Below are positions 34,985 through 43,435 of a DNA stretch of 64,000 nt, one piece after another. Each line of letters begins with the position of its first letter. Position 1 is the stretch's first letter. This DNA is from Eubacteriaceae bacterium (GTDB taxonomy: Bacteria; Bacillota; Clostridia; Lachnospirales; Lachnospiraceae): positions 1 through 64,000 of the forward strand of contig CAJTCR010000011.1 of the NCBI GenBank assembly GCA_910574915.1. The letters are read 5' to 3'. A program made the translations under genes and the position numbers. The notes under the pieces were generated by a model, which saw only the letters and a program-made list of their open reading frames with translations, made no database searches and was not told the DNA's origin.

Positions 34985-36017
34985 GCTGTACCATTTTCGC
35001 AGCCTGCCGCCTTCTTGCGTCTGCCTGTGCCGCGTAATGGCGCCTTGTCGTATTGACGTCTTTATGTCCCAGTACATCTGCTACCAGATAGATGTCCCCG
35101 GTTTCCTGATAGAGGTTTGTGCCAAAAGTGCTGCGCAGCTTATGCGGCGTAATGCGTTTGACCGTTGTAACGAGCTGCGCGTATTTTTTTACGAGTTTTT
35201 CTACGGAGCGGACGCCGATCCGTTTGCGCTGCATAGATAAAAACAGGGCATTTGTATGTCCTTCGACAGCTTCAGTCTCGTTGCGGACATCCAGATAGTC
35301 AAGCAGGGCTCCTGCAACTTCATCGTTAAAATAAACAATCACCTCGGCGCCGCCTTTGCGGTGTACTTTTACGCCGTTATTTTTAAAATCCACATCCTGA
35401 ATATCGATACCGACACATTCGGATACACGAATACCCGTGCCGAGCAGGAGAGAGAGCAGTGCCAGGTCACGCAGCTTTGTCTGCTCATGGTATGCAAGCT
35501 GGTGCGGGGTCAGCTTTTCCCCGGACTCCACCTCATCTAAAAGCATCGCGACTTCATCTACATCAAGCCGGATAATCTCTTTTTCATGCAGCTTTGGAGG
35601 CTTTACAAGATCTGGAGGGTTTGTCTGGATCATCTGCTTGCGGAAGTAGTAGTTATAAAAGCTGCGAAGGCTCGCCAGTTTTCTGGAAATGCCGCGTTCA
35701 TCATTGGTATGCTCTACGCCGTCTTTTGTATAGACCTTTAAGTAGTTTAAGTATTCCTCGATATCCAGCGGCGTAATCATATCTAAAAAAGAAATCGGAA
35801 TATTTTTCATCTCATACTTTTGACATACCGGATTGTTTTCTTGTAAAAAGGAGAAAAAAATACCAAGATCGTATGCATATGCGAGCCGGGTGCGGGAAGA
35901 GGTCGTATGCTCGGTTCCAAGAAAGAATTCCTGGCAGAAACGCGGCAGCTCCTTTGTCATTTGCCGCAGCTTTAATTCATTTTCAATTTTAACTTTTTCA
36001 TGATAGGATTTTTCCAT
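34971..36017 (-). CDS. Tyrosine recombinase, XerS-like
   Basis: 348 residues from ATG 36017; GAGGTG lies 12 nt upstream. A GTG at 36032 would add five residues but sits on the RBS. The SAM-like N-terminal domain is followed by the catalytic domain with Arg in GTGIRVSE, Lys in VHRKGGAE, HxxR in HKLRSTFGT, His in LGHKD and Tyr in TTRRHYAAQ. The full catalytic set is intact. Length and the N-terminal domain are closer to the single-recombinase XerS type than to XerC/D, suggesting chromosome dimer resolution. No integrase-associated phage genes or att sites are visible, so a mobile role seems less likely. Confidence 0.85.
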   Translation of the reverse strand: MEKSYHEKVKIENELKLRQMTKELPRFCQEFFLGTEHTTSSRTRLAYAYDLGIFFSFLQENNPVCQKYEMKNIPISFLDMITPLDIEEYLNYLKVYTKDGVEHTNDERGISRKLASLRSFYNYYFRKQMIQTNPPDLVKPPKLHEKEIIRLDVDEVAMLLDEVESGEKLTPHQLAYHEQTKLRDLALLSLLLGTGIRVSECVGIDIQDVDFKNNGVKVHRKGGAEVIVYFNDEVAGALLDYLDVRNETEAVEGHTNALFLSMQRKRIGVRSVEKLVKKYAQLVTTVKRITPHKLRSTFGTNLYQETGDIYLVADVLGHKDVNTTRRHYAAQADARRRQAAKMVQLRDN

Positions 36018-36074
36018 GATCGGATGATGCACCTCACTTTTTGAATGATATCGTTCTATTTCATATGCTGCTTT

Positions 36075-36788
36075 TTAAGGCCAGTCATCAAAGGATGCTG
36101 ATAAAACTGCCGTAAACATGCGGTCTTTAATGCCGCGGTAATCCTTGCTTAATGTACCAAGCAGCTCTTTAACATACTGTCTTTTCGTATGCCCGTCAGC
36201 CGGGCAGGGGTTATGGACAACTGGAAGCTTATATTTATTTGCAAAGCCGTTAAGGTCAGCTTCAGGTACATAAAGCAACGGGCGGATTAACGTTAAGCCT
36301 GTCCGCTCCCATTCTGTTTTTGGTGAAAACGAATGGAACCTGCCTTCAAAAAACAGCGAAAGCAGCATCGTCTCAATCAGGTCGTCCCGGTGATGCCCAT
36401 AGGCTATTTTATTGCAGCCTTTTTTTAAAGCCGCCTCGTTTAGCGCGCCTTTTCGAAGCTTCGCACAGAGTGAGCATGGGTTTTTTTGATTTTTATGCGC
36501 AAAAACAATGTTTTGAATATCCGTGGCAACGGCTTCAAATGGTACTTGAAGCTCTTCACAAAGTGCCTGAACCGGTTGCAGATCAAATGGTTCCAGTCCA
36601 AGATGCACCGTAATGGCGGTCACCTCAAAATGCTTTGGGTAAAAGCGCTGTAGATTTTTTAACGCATACAGCAGGGCAAGCGAATCCTTGCCGCCGGATA
36701 TACCTACCGCAATGTTGTCTCCGTCTTCAATCAGGTGATAGTCATCCACTGCACGTCTGACGAAACTGAGTAATCGTTTTAGATCCAT
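36075..36788 (-). CDS. TtcA-like tRNA-thiolation or PP-loop ATPase
   Basis: 237 residues from ATG 36788 behind AAGGAGG; an upstream in-frame ATG at 36872 is rejected for lack of RBS. The PP-loop AVGISGGKDSLALLYAL is near residue 27, and PCSLCAKLRKGAL near 110 holds a CxxC that in TtcA binds an iron-sulfur cluster. GHHRDDLIETMLLSLFFEGR matches the family. TtcA makes 2-thiocytidine at tRNA position 32. Clostridial homologues may use other bases, so the exact product is uncertain. Confidence 0.88.
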   Translation of the reverse strand: MDLKRLLSFVRRAVDDYHLIEDGDNIAVGISGGKDSLALLYALKNLQRFYPKHFEVTAITVHLGLEPFDLQPVQALCEELQVPFEAVATDIQNIVFAHKNQKNPCSLCAKLRKGALNEAALKKGCNKIAYGHHRDDLIETMLLSLFFEGRFHSFSPKTEWERTGLTLIRPLLYVPEADLNGFANKYKLPVVHNPCPADGHTKRQYVKELLGTLSKDYRGIKDRMFTAVLSASFDDWP

Positions 36789-36929
36789 AGCTGCCTCCTT
36801 TGCATAGTTTTCATTATACAACAGTTGGAACAAAAAGTAAATAAACGTAGGCTTTTCGGCGTTCAAGTACATCAGTTTTTTTCAATTCATATTTTAGTTC
36901 TATGTCTCATTATAAAGGAGCTGTCGCTG

Positions 36930-36980
36930 ATTGACAAGTAAGAAATCGTGCTTGTCAATCGTACAAGTACATATTATAAT
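36930..36980 (+). promoter_or_regulatory. Promoter of dtd with an overlapping inverted repeat
   Basis: TTGTCA (36952-36957), a 17-nt spacer and TATAAT (36975-36980). ATTGACAAG (36930-36938) is inverted as CTTGTCAAT (36951-36959), covering the -35. A dimeric regulator could bind there. Confidence 0.6.
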
Positions 36981-37005
36981 AGGAAGGAAAAGGGAGGATT
37001 CTAAT

Positions 37006-37452
37006 ATGAGATTTGTAATACAAAGAGTGTCCGAGGCATCCGTTACAGTAAACGGGCAAATCACAGGCAAAATCAGCCGTGGTTTTTTAGTGTTGATTGG
37101 TGTATGTGATACGGATACAAAAGAAATTGCGGATAAGATGATACGGAAAATGCTTGGGCTGCGAATTTTTGAAGATGCAGATGGAAAGACAAACTTGTCG
37201 CTGGATGCAGTCTCAGGTGCGTTGCTGCTTGTTTCGCAGTTTACCTTGTATGCAGACTGCCGGAAAGGAAATCGACCTTCGTTTATACGAGCCGGCGCGC
37301 CTGATGCTGCAAATGAATTGTATGAATACATGATACAGTCATGCAGGGAGCAGGGATATGAAGTGCAGACAGGTGAATTTGGTGCGGATATGAAAGTGCA
37401 GCTTTTGAATGACGGCCCGTTTACGATTTTACTGGATTCAGAGGATTTATGA
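37006..37452 (+). CDS. dtd: D-aminoacyl-tRNA deacylase
   Basis: 148 residues from ATG 37006 (RBS GGGAGGA). The N-terminus [17 protein letters not shown] is standard. [17 protein letters not shown] and the [11 protein letters not shown] end are the catalytic cross-subunit motifs of Dtd, including the Gly-cisPro-like region. It removes D-amino acids and glycine from mischarged tRNA. It stands alone between two minus-strand genes. Confidence 0.96.
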   Translation: MRFVIQRVSEASVTVNGQITGKISRGFLVLIGVCDTDTKEIADKMIRKMLGLRIFEDADGKTNLSLDAVSGALLLVSQFTLYADCRKGNRPSFIRAGAPDAANELYEYMIQSCREQGYEVQTGEFGADMKVQLLNDGPFTILLDSEDL

Positions 37453-37500
37453 TACATTTCCAGATAAGCTGTCAGAATTGCTTATGGATCGTTTTTTGTC

Positions 37501-37584
37501 CAACTATTCGTAAAAGTGTCCTTTTGCGAATAGTTGCAGATCGGTAAAACAAATGCAGGATGCGCTGCACCCTGCACCTTTTTT
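37501..37584. terminator. Two hairpins between convergent dtd and the kinase-like gene
   Basis: A 16-nt stem, CAACTATTCGTAAAAG (37501-37516) with 37521-37536, holds one G-T wobble. A second, TGCAGG (37554-37559) with CCTGCA (37571-37576), is followed by CC and a T run. The second is the more likely terminator of dtd. Confidence 0.65.
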
Positions 37585-38206
37585 AATATTTCATAATCTC
37601 CTTATAACGCAGAATCATTTCTACGCACCCATCTACCCCAAGCCTTGCGGAGTTTAACGTCAGGTCGTAGGATTTGGCGTTGCCCCATTTTTTGTTGGAA
37701 TAATAATTATAATAGCTGGAACGCTGTTTATCTTTTTTAACAATCATGTCTTTTGCTTTGGATTCGGTGACCTGGAATTCGGTCATTGTATTTTTTATAC
37801 GGAAATCCAGGTCTGCATGGATAAATGTGTTAATCGTACGCGGAAAATCGTTTAACGCGTAATCGGCGCAGCGGCCGACGATAATGCACGATTCTTCTTC
37901 TGCAAGCTTTTTGATCGTATCAAACTGTGCCAGAAAAATCTTATGATTTAACGGCATATCTAAAAATGGCGCTGCGGTGTAGCCGGTTGCTGAATACGTA
38001 TCCATCACCAGAGAATATAAAAAGCTGCTCGTTGGCTTTTCGTCCTGTGAATGAAAGATTTCTTCGCATAATCCGCTTTCTTTTGCCGCCCTGCTCAATA
38101 ACTCTTTATCATAGCATTTAATACCGAGCGTTTCGCTCAGTTTTAATCCGACATCTCTTCCAAGGCTTTCAAATTCACGCCCGATTGTAATTACATAGTT
38201 CCCCAT
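37583..38206 (-). CDS. Cytidylate kinase-like family protein
   Basis: 207 residues from ATG 38206 behind AAAGGAG. VITIGREFESLGRDVGLKLS is the variant P-loop of the cytidylate kinase-2 group (PF13189), and IIVGRCADYAL and the YYNYYSNKKWGNAKSYDLTL section follow. Members occur widely in Clostridia next to unrelated genes. They look like nucleoside monophosphate kinases, but the true substrate is not proven. Confidence 0.88.
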   Translation of the reverse strand: MGNYVITIGREFESLGRDVGLKLSETLGIKCYDKELLSRAAKESGLCEEIFHSQDEKPTSSFLYSLVMDTYSATGYTAAPFLDMPLNHKIFLAQFDTIKKLAEEESCIIVGRCADYALNDFPRTINTFIHADLDFRIKNTMTEFQVTESKAKDMIVKKDKQRSSYYNYYSNKKWGNAKSYDLTLNSARLGVDGCVEMILRYKEIMKY

Positions 38207-38316
38207 AAATGCTCCTTTCTGCATACATGATGCGGCAGTTTCTGGTTTACAGTTGCTTTCTGTTAAGACTATTATAATGCATTTTTCAGATCCTGTACAG
38301 AAAAAATTAGGAATGC

Positions 38317-39267
38317 TTATAATGCGGCTGCTTTTGTTGTCAGCAGCGTTTCGAAATATTCCGGCAGCGGCGCGTTAAATTCCATATAGACGTTTGTACG
38401 CGGATGGAGAAAACCGAGTGTCATCGCATGAAGGCACTGCCCTTGCAGGCGGAAGCTGCATTTGGAATGTCCGTACAATGGATCAGCCAGCAGCGGGTGC
38501 CCAATGGAGGCAAGATGCACGCGGATCTGGTGGGTTCTTCCGGTTTCCAGCGTAAACTCCAGGTAAGAATGGTGCTGGTAGCGTTCCAGCACACGGTAAT
38601 GCGTGACGGCATGTTTGCCGTTTGGTACCGGACATGCCATTTTCAGGCGGTTTTTCGGATCGCGCCCGATATCGAAGCAAATGGTGCCAGTATCTTCTTT
38701 TGGACAGCCGATTACAATTCCGCGGTAGCGCCTTGTAACAGAATGCTCTTTTAGCTGTGCGGCAAGGCTGTTGTGGGCGCTGTCCGTTTTGCAGATCACA
38801 AGCGAACCGGTCGTATCCTTGTCGATGCGGTGTACGATGCCGGGACGGATCTCACCGTTGATGCCGGACAACTGGTTTTTGCAGTGGTACATTACGGCAT
38901 TGACAAGCGTTCCGGTGTAGTGGCCAGGCGCAGGATGTACGACCATTCCTTTTGGCTTGTTTACAACCAAAAGGTCTGCATCTTCATATAAAACGGACAG
39001 TGGAATATGCTCTGGTTCGATTGGCACCTGGACTGCCGGCGGTACACGCACAGTAACAAGCTCCCCTTCTTTTACGGCATAGCTTGGCTTTATCGTACTG
39101 CCTGGTATAGATACCTGCCCGGATTTAATCAGCTTTTGAAAAAAAGCCCTGGATAAGTCGGGGTAAATTACAGATAAAAATTTATCCAGACGGCTGTTTT
39201 CATATTCCGCGGATACTTCAAAGGTCTGTTCCGTGGCGTTTGAAGTATCCAGATCTTGCTCTTGCAT
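38317..39267 (-). CDS. rluD: RluA/RluD family pseudouridine synthase
   Basis: 316 residues. The S4 RNA-binding domain (about 20-85) includes RLDKFLSVIYPDLSRAFFQK. The catalytic domain holds Asp in GIVHRIDKDTTGSLVI near residue 150, and GRTHQIRVHLASIGHPLLAD. It modifies uridines of 23S rRNA. ATG 39267 has CGGAGGAA upstream. It is the last gene of the lspA-rluD pair. Confidence 0.95.
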   Translation of the reverse strand: MQEQDLDTSNATEQTFEVSAEYENSRLDKFLSVIYPDLSRAFFQKLIKSGQVSIPGSTIKPSYAVKEGELVTVRVPPAVQVPIEPEHIPLSVLYEDADLLVVNKPKGMVVHPAPGHYTGTLVNAVMYHCKNQLSGINGEIRPGIVHRIDKDTTGSLVICKTDSAHNSLAAQLKEHSVTRRYRGIVIGCPKEDTGTICFDIGRDPKNRLKMACPVPNGKHAVTHYRVLERYQHHSYLEFTLETGRTHQIRVHLASIGHPLLADPLYGHSKCSFRLQGQCLHAMTLGFLHPRTNVYMEFNAPLPEYFETLLTTKAAAL

Positions 39268-39305
39268 ATGTGTTCCTCCGTGTTGTCCTGCCGCCTGTTT
39301 TCCTG

Positions 39306-39821
39306 CTATCTGGAAAACAGATGGATCTGATCAAAATCTTCATCTTTGTAATAAAACAGCATTAAAACGATTAACAAGATCGTTGAGACGGTGACATAAA
39401 TGTCTGCTACGTTAAAAATAGGAAAATCGATCAGGGAAAAATAAAAAAAATCGATTACATACCCGTTCATCATGCGGTCAATGGCATTTCCGACGGCACC
39501 GGATAAAAATAAGACGGCAATCACGCGCAAATATAAAAAACGCCTGGTCATAGGAATTTTGGTATATATATAGGGAATCAAAAACAGCATAATTGCTGCC
39601 ATCGTAAGAAACAAGGCTTTCTGCCCCTGCAGCAGCCCAAATGCGGAGCCTCTGTTTTCCAGATACAGCAGCTCAAACACACCGGGAATCATTGGAAACG
39701 CGGCACGTCCGCGCAGCATCTGCTGTGCCGCCTGCTTGGATGCCTGGTCGATTCCGATGAGCAGGATGGTGCATAGAAAAAAACACAGCATCTGTTTTGG
39801 TTTTATTTTGCTCTGTTCCAT
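39306..39821 (-). CDS. lspA: Lipoprotein signal peptidase (SPase II)
   Basis: 171 residues with four membrane helices. The catalytic Asp pair is in GAVGNAIDRMMNGYVIDFF and FPIFNVADIYV. NRGSAFGLLQG is the conserved second region. It removes signal peptides of lipoproteins such as those at 15071 and 45485. It lies 38 bp before rluD, as in many Firmicutes. Confidence 0.97.
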   Translation of the reverse strand: MEQSKIKPKQMLCFFLCTILLIGIDQASKQAAQQMLRGRAAFPMIPGVFELLYLENRGSAFGLLQGQKALFLTMAAIMLFLIPYIYTKIPMTRRFLYLRVIAVLFLSGAVGNAIDRMMNGYVIDFFYFSLIDFPIFNVADIYVTVSTILLIVLMLFYYKDEDFDQIHLFSR

Positions 39822-39840
39822 AAGATCACTCCTTGTATGC

Positions 39841-40593
39841 TTAGCAATAGACTTTATAGCGGTATTTGATGCGCCCTTTTTTGGTTACGCCGTCAATCGT
39901 TTCGATCTGAAATTTTCCATAGTGGCGTACAGACAGGATGTCCCCATTTTGGCATAAATAATCATTTTGCTGGATTTTTTTTGCATTTAAAAAAGCATTG
40001 CCTTCCGAAATAATTTTTTGCGCGCCGGATCTTGGCAGTTTGCAAATATCAGCCAGGATCGTGTCTAATCTGAAAGAAGAGACAATGCCGTCTTTTTCCT
40101 GAAATACCGGATGATAGTCAAAAGCCGCGGCGGAAAGCTGCTGTGCGGTTACGTTTGTGCGGCGTATTTTTATACAGTTCTCCATTAGATAGCTGCTGAC
40201 AGACTCGGTACAAAATACGGCGATGCGGTCAGCAAGCATTAAAATATCCCCCAGCATTTCCCGTTTGATGCCGAGGTTCATAAGCGCGCCCAATACGTCC
40301 CGGTGTGTCAGCGCTTCGGCAAATTTCGGATGCGAGGGTGTAAACTGGATCGTCTGGATCGGGTATTCCCAGACATAATAAAGAGCATCAGGGATAAAAG
40401 CAACCATCTGACGCTCTGCATAATCATAACCACCAAATGTCTCAAAAGAACTGTACAGCTCTTTGCTGACCTGGTGAAAAATATTTAACTCGTTCAAATT
40501 TAAAAAATTACTGAAGGTTACGATATTCTTATCTTCGGCACGTTTGGATAAATCAATAAAACGCTTTTTCAAGTATGCTGTCTCCTGGTCCAT
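39841..40593 (-). CDS. ylmH: YlmH family RNA-binding protein (S4 domain)
   Basis: 250 residues from ATG 40593 (RBS AGGAAGGA); the long in-frame upstream stretch runs into sepF and is rejected. The C-terminal S4 region has LPRSGAQKIISEGNAFLNAK and SVRHYGKFQI. YlmH follows sepF in Firmicutes and has roles in ribosome quality control (adding to stalled nascent chains) and division. The order here, yggS-sepF-ylmH, lacks ylmG and divIVA. Confidence 0.9.
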   Translation of the reverse strand: MDQETAYLKKRFIDLSKRAEDKNIVTFSNFLNLNELNIFHQVSKELYSSFETFGGYDYAERQMVAFIPDALYYVWEYPIQTIQFTPSHPKFAEALTHRDVLGALMNLGIKREMLGDILMLADRIAVFCTESVSSYLMENCIKIRRTNVTAQQLSAAAFDYHPVFQEKDGIVSSFRLDTILADICKLPRSGAQKIISEGNAFLNAKKIQQNDYLCQNGDILSVRHYGKFQIETIDGVTKKGRIKYRYKVYC

Positions 40594-40606
40594 AGCTGTT
40601 TCCTTC

Positions 40607-41164
40607 CTAATATTCCATACGGATCGACGTCTGATCGTAGGAATCAATAAAATTTTGAAAATCACCGGAAATATCGACATTGGCAGGAGTAATAATAAAT
40701 ATGTAGTTGGATATTTTTTGTAAATTGCCGCTGATTGCGAAACAGGAACCAGATGCAAAATCGATAATCCGCTGTGCAATATCAACGTCGAGCCCTTCTA
40801 CATTTAAAATCACCGGGCGGTTCATTAACAGGGTTTCTGTAATCTCTCGCGCATCTTCAAAAGAAATCGGCTTAATCACGCATACTTCCATGCCGGAGGA
40901 CGTTGCTTTTTTCGAAGACGGGCGCATGGGTGTCACTTTGCTGCTGGACTTTGGCGCCGGACGCTCCCGGTTGCGGTTGATATCGATTGGCTGGTTGGCG
41001 TTCGCGCCGGACTTATAACCGGATTCTTCTGGTTCTTTTGCCTGGCGGCGGCGTTTCGGTGCTGGTTCTTCTTCGTCTTCCTCATCATAGTAATCATCAT
41101 AGTAATCTTCATCATCGTCTGGATTCATATGCATTACATTTAAAAGGGAATCTACTAAACTCAT
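40607..41164 (-). CDS. sepF: Cell division protein SepF
   Basis: 185 residues. Residues 1-12 form the amphipathic membrane-binding helix (MSLVDSLLNVMHM). An acidic D/E/Y-rich stretch and a long P/R-rich linker follow (to about 90), then the SepF core with CVIKPISFEDAREITETLL and AQRIIDFASGSCFAISGNLQ. SepF bundles FtsZ at the septum. ATG 41164 has AGGAGAGAT upstream. The acidic linker is longer than in Bacillus. Confidence 0.95.
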   Translation of the reverse strand: MSLVDSLLNVMHMNPDDDEDYYDDYYDEEDEEEPAPKRRRQAKEPEESGYKSGANANQPIDINRNRERPAPKSSSKVTPMRPSSKKATSSGMEVCVIKPISFEDAREITETLLMNRPVILNVEGLDVDIAQRIIDFASGSCFAISGNLQKISNYIFIITPANVDISGDFQNFIDSYDQTSIRMEY

Positions 41165-41233
41165 ATATCTCTCCTATTTTTTACAGGCAGTCCAAAATCT
41201 GGACTGCTAGATGAAAAATTTTTGTAGTGCCTA

Positions 41234-41929
41234 TCACTTATTATGATACTCTCTTTCGCCAAAGATCCCAGTCCCTACCCGGACGATAGTCGCTCCTTCT
41301 TCGATCGCTACCGCATAATCTCCGGTCATGCCGATGGAAAGCACGTGCATGTCTATATTATCTATGTTTTTGCGCCGAATGTCAACAGCTAATTGCCGGA
41401 TTTCCCGAAAATATTTGCGGTTTTTCTCTGGATCTTCCACATAAGGAGCGACTGCCATCAATCCTTCCACATGCAGGCTGTCCAAATGTGCGACTTCTTC
41501 AGCAAGCAGCAGCGTGTCTGCTTTGGAAACGCCGAATTTTGTCTGCTCGTCTGCGATATTGACTTCCAAAAGGACAGGCATCACAAGCTTGTGCTTTTTT
41601 GCCTGGATATTGATCTCTTCAGCGAGGCGGTACGAATCGACGGAATGGATCATGCACACTTTGTCAATAATATATTTTACTTTGTTTCGCTGCAAATGGC
41701 CGATCATATGCCAGCGGATGTCCGCAGGGAGCTTGTCGTACTTCTCGCAGATCTCCTGCACTTTGTTTTCGCCGAAATCACGCACGCCTGCATCGTAGAT
41801 TTCTTGCAGCATTTCTACAGGCTTTGTCTTGCTGACTGCAACGAGCGTGACATCTGCTCGTTTGCGGGCACCTTTTTCACATGCAGCCTGTATGGTTTGT
41901 TCTACATTTTTCAAATTTTCTTTTAACAT
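41234..41929 (-). CDS. yggS: YggS family PLP-binding protein
   Basis: 231 residues of the alanine racemase N-terminal fold. The PLP Lys is in VTLVAVSKTKPVEML near residue 35. FGENKVQEICEKYD, WHMIGHLQRNK and GMTGDYAVAIEEGATIVRVG are the family motifs. It buffers pyridoxal phosphate levels. It is part of the sepF operon (yggS-sepF-ylmH). Confidence 0.96.
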   Translation of the reverse strand: MLKENLKNVEQTIQAACEKGARKRADVTLVAVSKTKPVEMLQEIYDAGVRDFGENKVQEICEKYDKLPADIRWHMIGHLQRNKVKYIIDKVCMIHSVDSYRLAEEINIQAKKHKLVMPVLLEVNIADEQTKFGVSKADTLLLAEEVAHLDSLHVEGLMAVAPYVEDPEKNRKYFREIRQLAVDIRRKNIDNIDMHVLSIGMTGDYAVAIEEGATIVRVGTGIFGEREYHNK

Positions 41930-41949
41930 CTTTCTTCCTTTCTGACAGA

Positions 41950-43407
41950 TCAGCCTGTCATAATAAGCTGCCCTTCTTCCACGGCATCGCCATCGAGCGC
42001 GATATGGTCGTACTGTGTGATTCCGTAGGTTGTCTGGGATTTTATAATTGTGTAATTGTCATTGCTGAATAACGGTTCAATCTGTCTGAACACTGCATAG
42101 CCGCGGTTAATGTTATATACGCCTTTGAGCTTTGCGGTATTTTGCACCTCATAGCGGTCGGTGGAATCTTTTCTTGCAACCCGGTCGCCGCGTTTGATTT
42201 TGGGATCTGAGATGTAAGCGGTCCAGGTTTCGCTGTCGGCATTTTCCACGCCGTTTTCGTCTGCGTCTTTATCAATATAGTAGACGGTGACTGGCACAAA
42301 CTCGGATTTTGTAAACGTGCCGTTTTGCTGGCGGTGTTCTACGTACAGCCCGGTTTCGCTGGATGTGTCGCTGCTTGTCAGATAGGAATACGGCACAAGC
42401 TCAAATGTTTTTGTGGCAATGGAGCTGTTTGGGATCTTAAGCCCGGTCTGCTGGTCTAATAAAATATTGATATCGACATAGCGCTCGTCTGCATAGCGGA
42501 TCATGCCGTTGCGCAGGCTTAAGATCAGGTAGTCCTGCCCGCCCCTGCGTTCGATCGTATAGTTTGCCCACGCCGTTGACTGGTCTTTCTTAAAGCGGAT
42601 CTGCGTTACTTCCCCGCCCTGCAATTCATTTTTCATTGCCTGGTCTAACTGTACGGCGATCTGCCAGTTTTCATCGGTAATCAGCTTGTACAGCGGCTGC
42701 CCGCTCTCGACGGCGCCTTCGGTCTTTAGGCTTTGCTTTTTATGCGCGGACTGGTCAAAAAGCCCGGGCGACAGCGCGTCTGTGGTAATGTTTTCCATCC
42801 CGTCTGTATAATAGGCGACGACGCCAGGTTCATTGGCACGGTAAAGGTGGAACGTCTGGTTGTCTTTGGCAAATTCTGTATATTCTGAAATCACGCCTAG
42901 GGCACTTAAGTTCACGGCTTCCATAAGCTGGCCGCTTAAGTCGGATTTAAAATTATAAGTGGAATAAAAAGAAAGGTCATCGTAGCCTTGTGCGTAATCG
43001 CGGATGGAACTGTGAATGCCGCCCATATTTTCTTTTGTCAAAACGCTGCTTACATCTACGGCTTCGTTTAACCGTTCGGAAACATTGCCGTTTTCATCGA
43101 CAGAACAAAGCAGCGTTCCTTTGGAAGCTTTTGTATGGTCTTTCAAATAAAAATCCAATTTTCCGCTCTGCTCTGCGTTTACAATCGTTTCTTTGCGCAA
43201 AATCAGCCCTGTGTAGGAAGTGTTGACCTCGATCGTGCCCTTTGCGACCTCGTAGCTTTTTACATGCACCTGCGTTAAATAGGTGTAAACATTATAAACC
43301 ATATAAAACGCGACAAACATAAAGACGATCACGCCGATATTCATATGCATTCCGCCGGGAAACCGGACAATTTTTTTTCTCCTTTTTCTCGTATTCCTTC
43401 CTGCCAC
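41950..43407 (-). CDS. HlyD-like membrane-anchored protein of the sepF operon
   Basis: 485 residues from GTG 43407 with AAAGGAAT upstream. One N-terminal membrane helix (IGVIVFMFVAFYMVYNVYTY) is followed by a large outside region. The section YEVAKGTIEVNTSYTGLILR and the later ADERYVDINILLDQQTGLKI resemble HlyD/adaptor lipoyl and barrel modules. The central 200 residues are not of the usual coiled-coil type. It is found just upstream of yggS-sepF in related Clostridia. A cell-envelope role linked to division is inferred from position. Confidence 0.75.
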   Translation of the reverse strand: MAGRNTRKRRKKIVRFPGGMHMNIGVIVFMFVAFYMVYNVYTYLTQVHVKSYEVAKGTIEVNTSYTGLILRKETIVNAEQSGKLDFYLKDHTKASKGTLLCSVDENGNVSERLNEAVDVSSVLTKENMGGIHSSIRDYAQGYDDLSFYSTYNFKSDLSGQLMEAVNLSALGVISEYTEFAKDNQTFHLYRANEPGVVAYYTDGMENITTDALSPGLFDQSAHKKQSLKTEGAVESGQPLYKLITDENWQIAVQLDQAMKNELQGGEVTQIRFKKDQSTAWANYTIERRGGQDYLILSLRNGMIRYADERYVDINILLDQQTGLKIPNSSIATKTFELVPYSYLTSSDTSSETGLYVEHRQQNGTFTKSEFVPVTVYYIDKDADENGVENADSETWTAYISDPKIKRGDRVARKDSTDRYEVQNTAKLKGVYNINRGYAVFRQIEPLFSNDNYTIIKSQTTYGITQYDHIALDGDAVEEGQLIMTG

Positions 43408-43435
43408 TCGTATTCCTTTCTATGTTATGATTTTT

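Noticed and set aside
34971-36017. Phage or ICE integrase reading of the tyrosine recombinase
   Set aside because: No phage, excisionase or att-like sequence nearby; the protein is closer to housekeeping XerS and is flanked by core genes.
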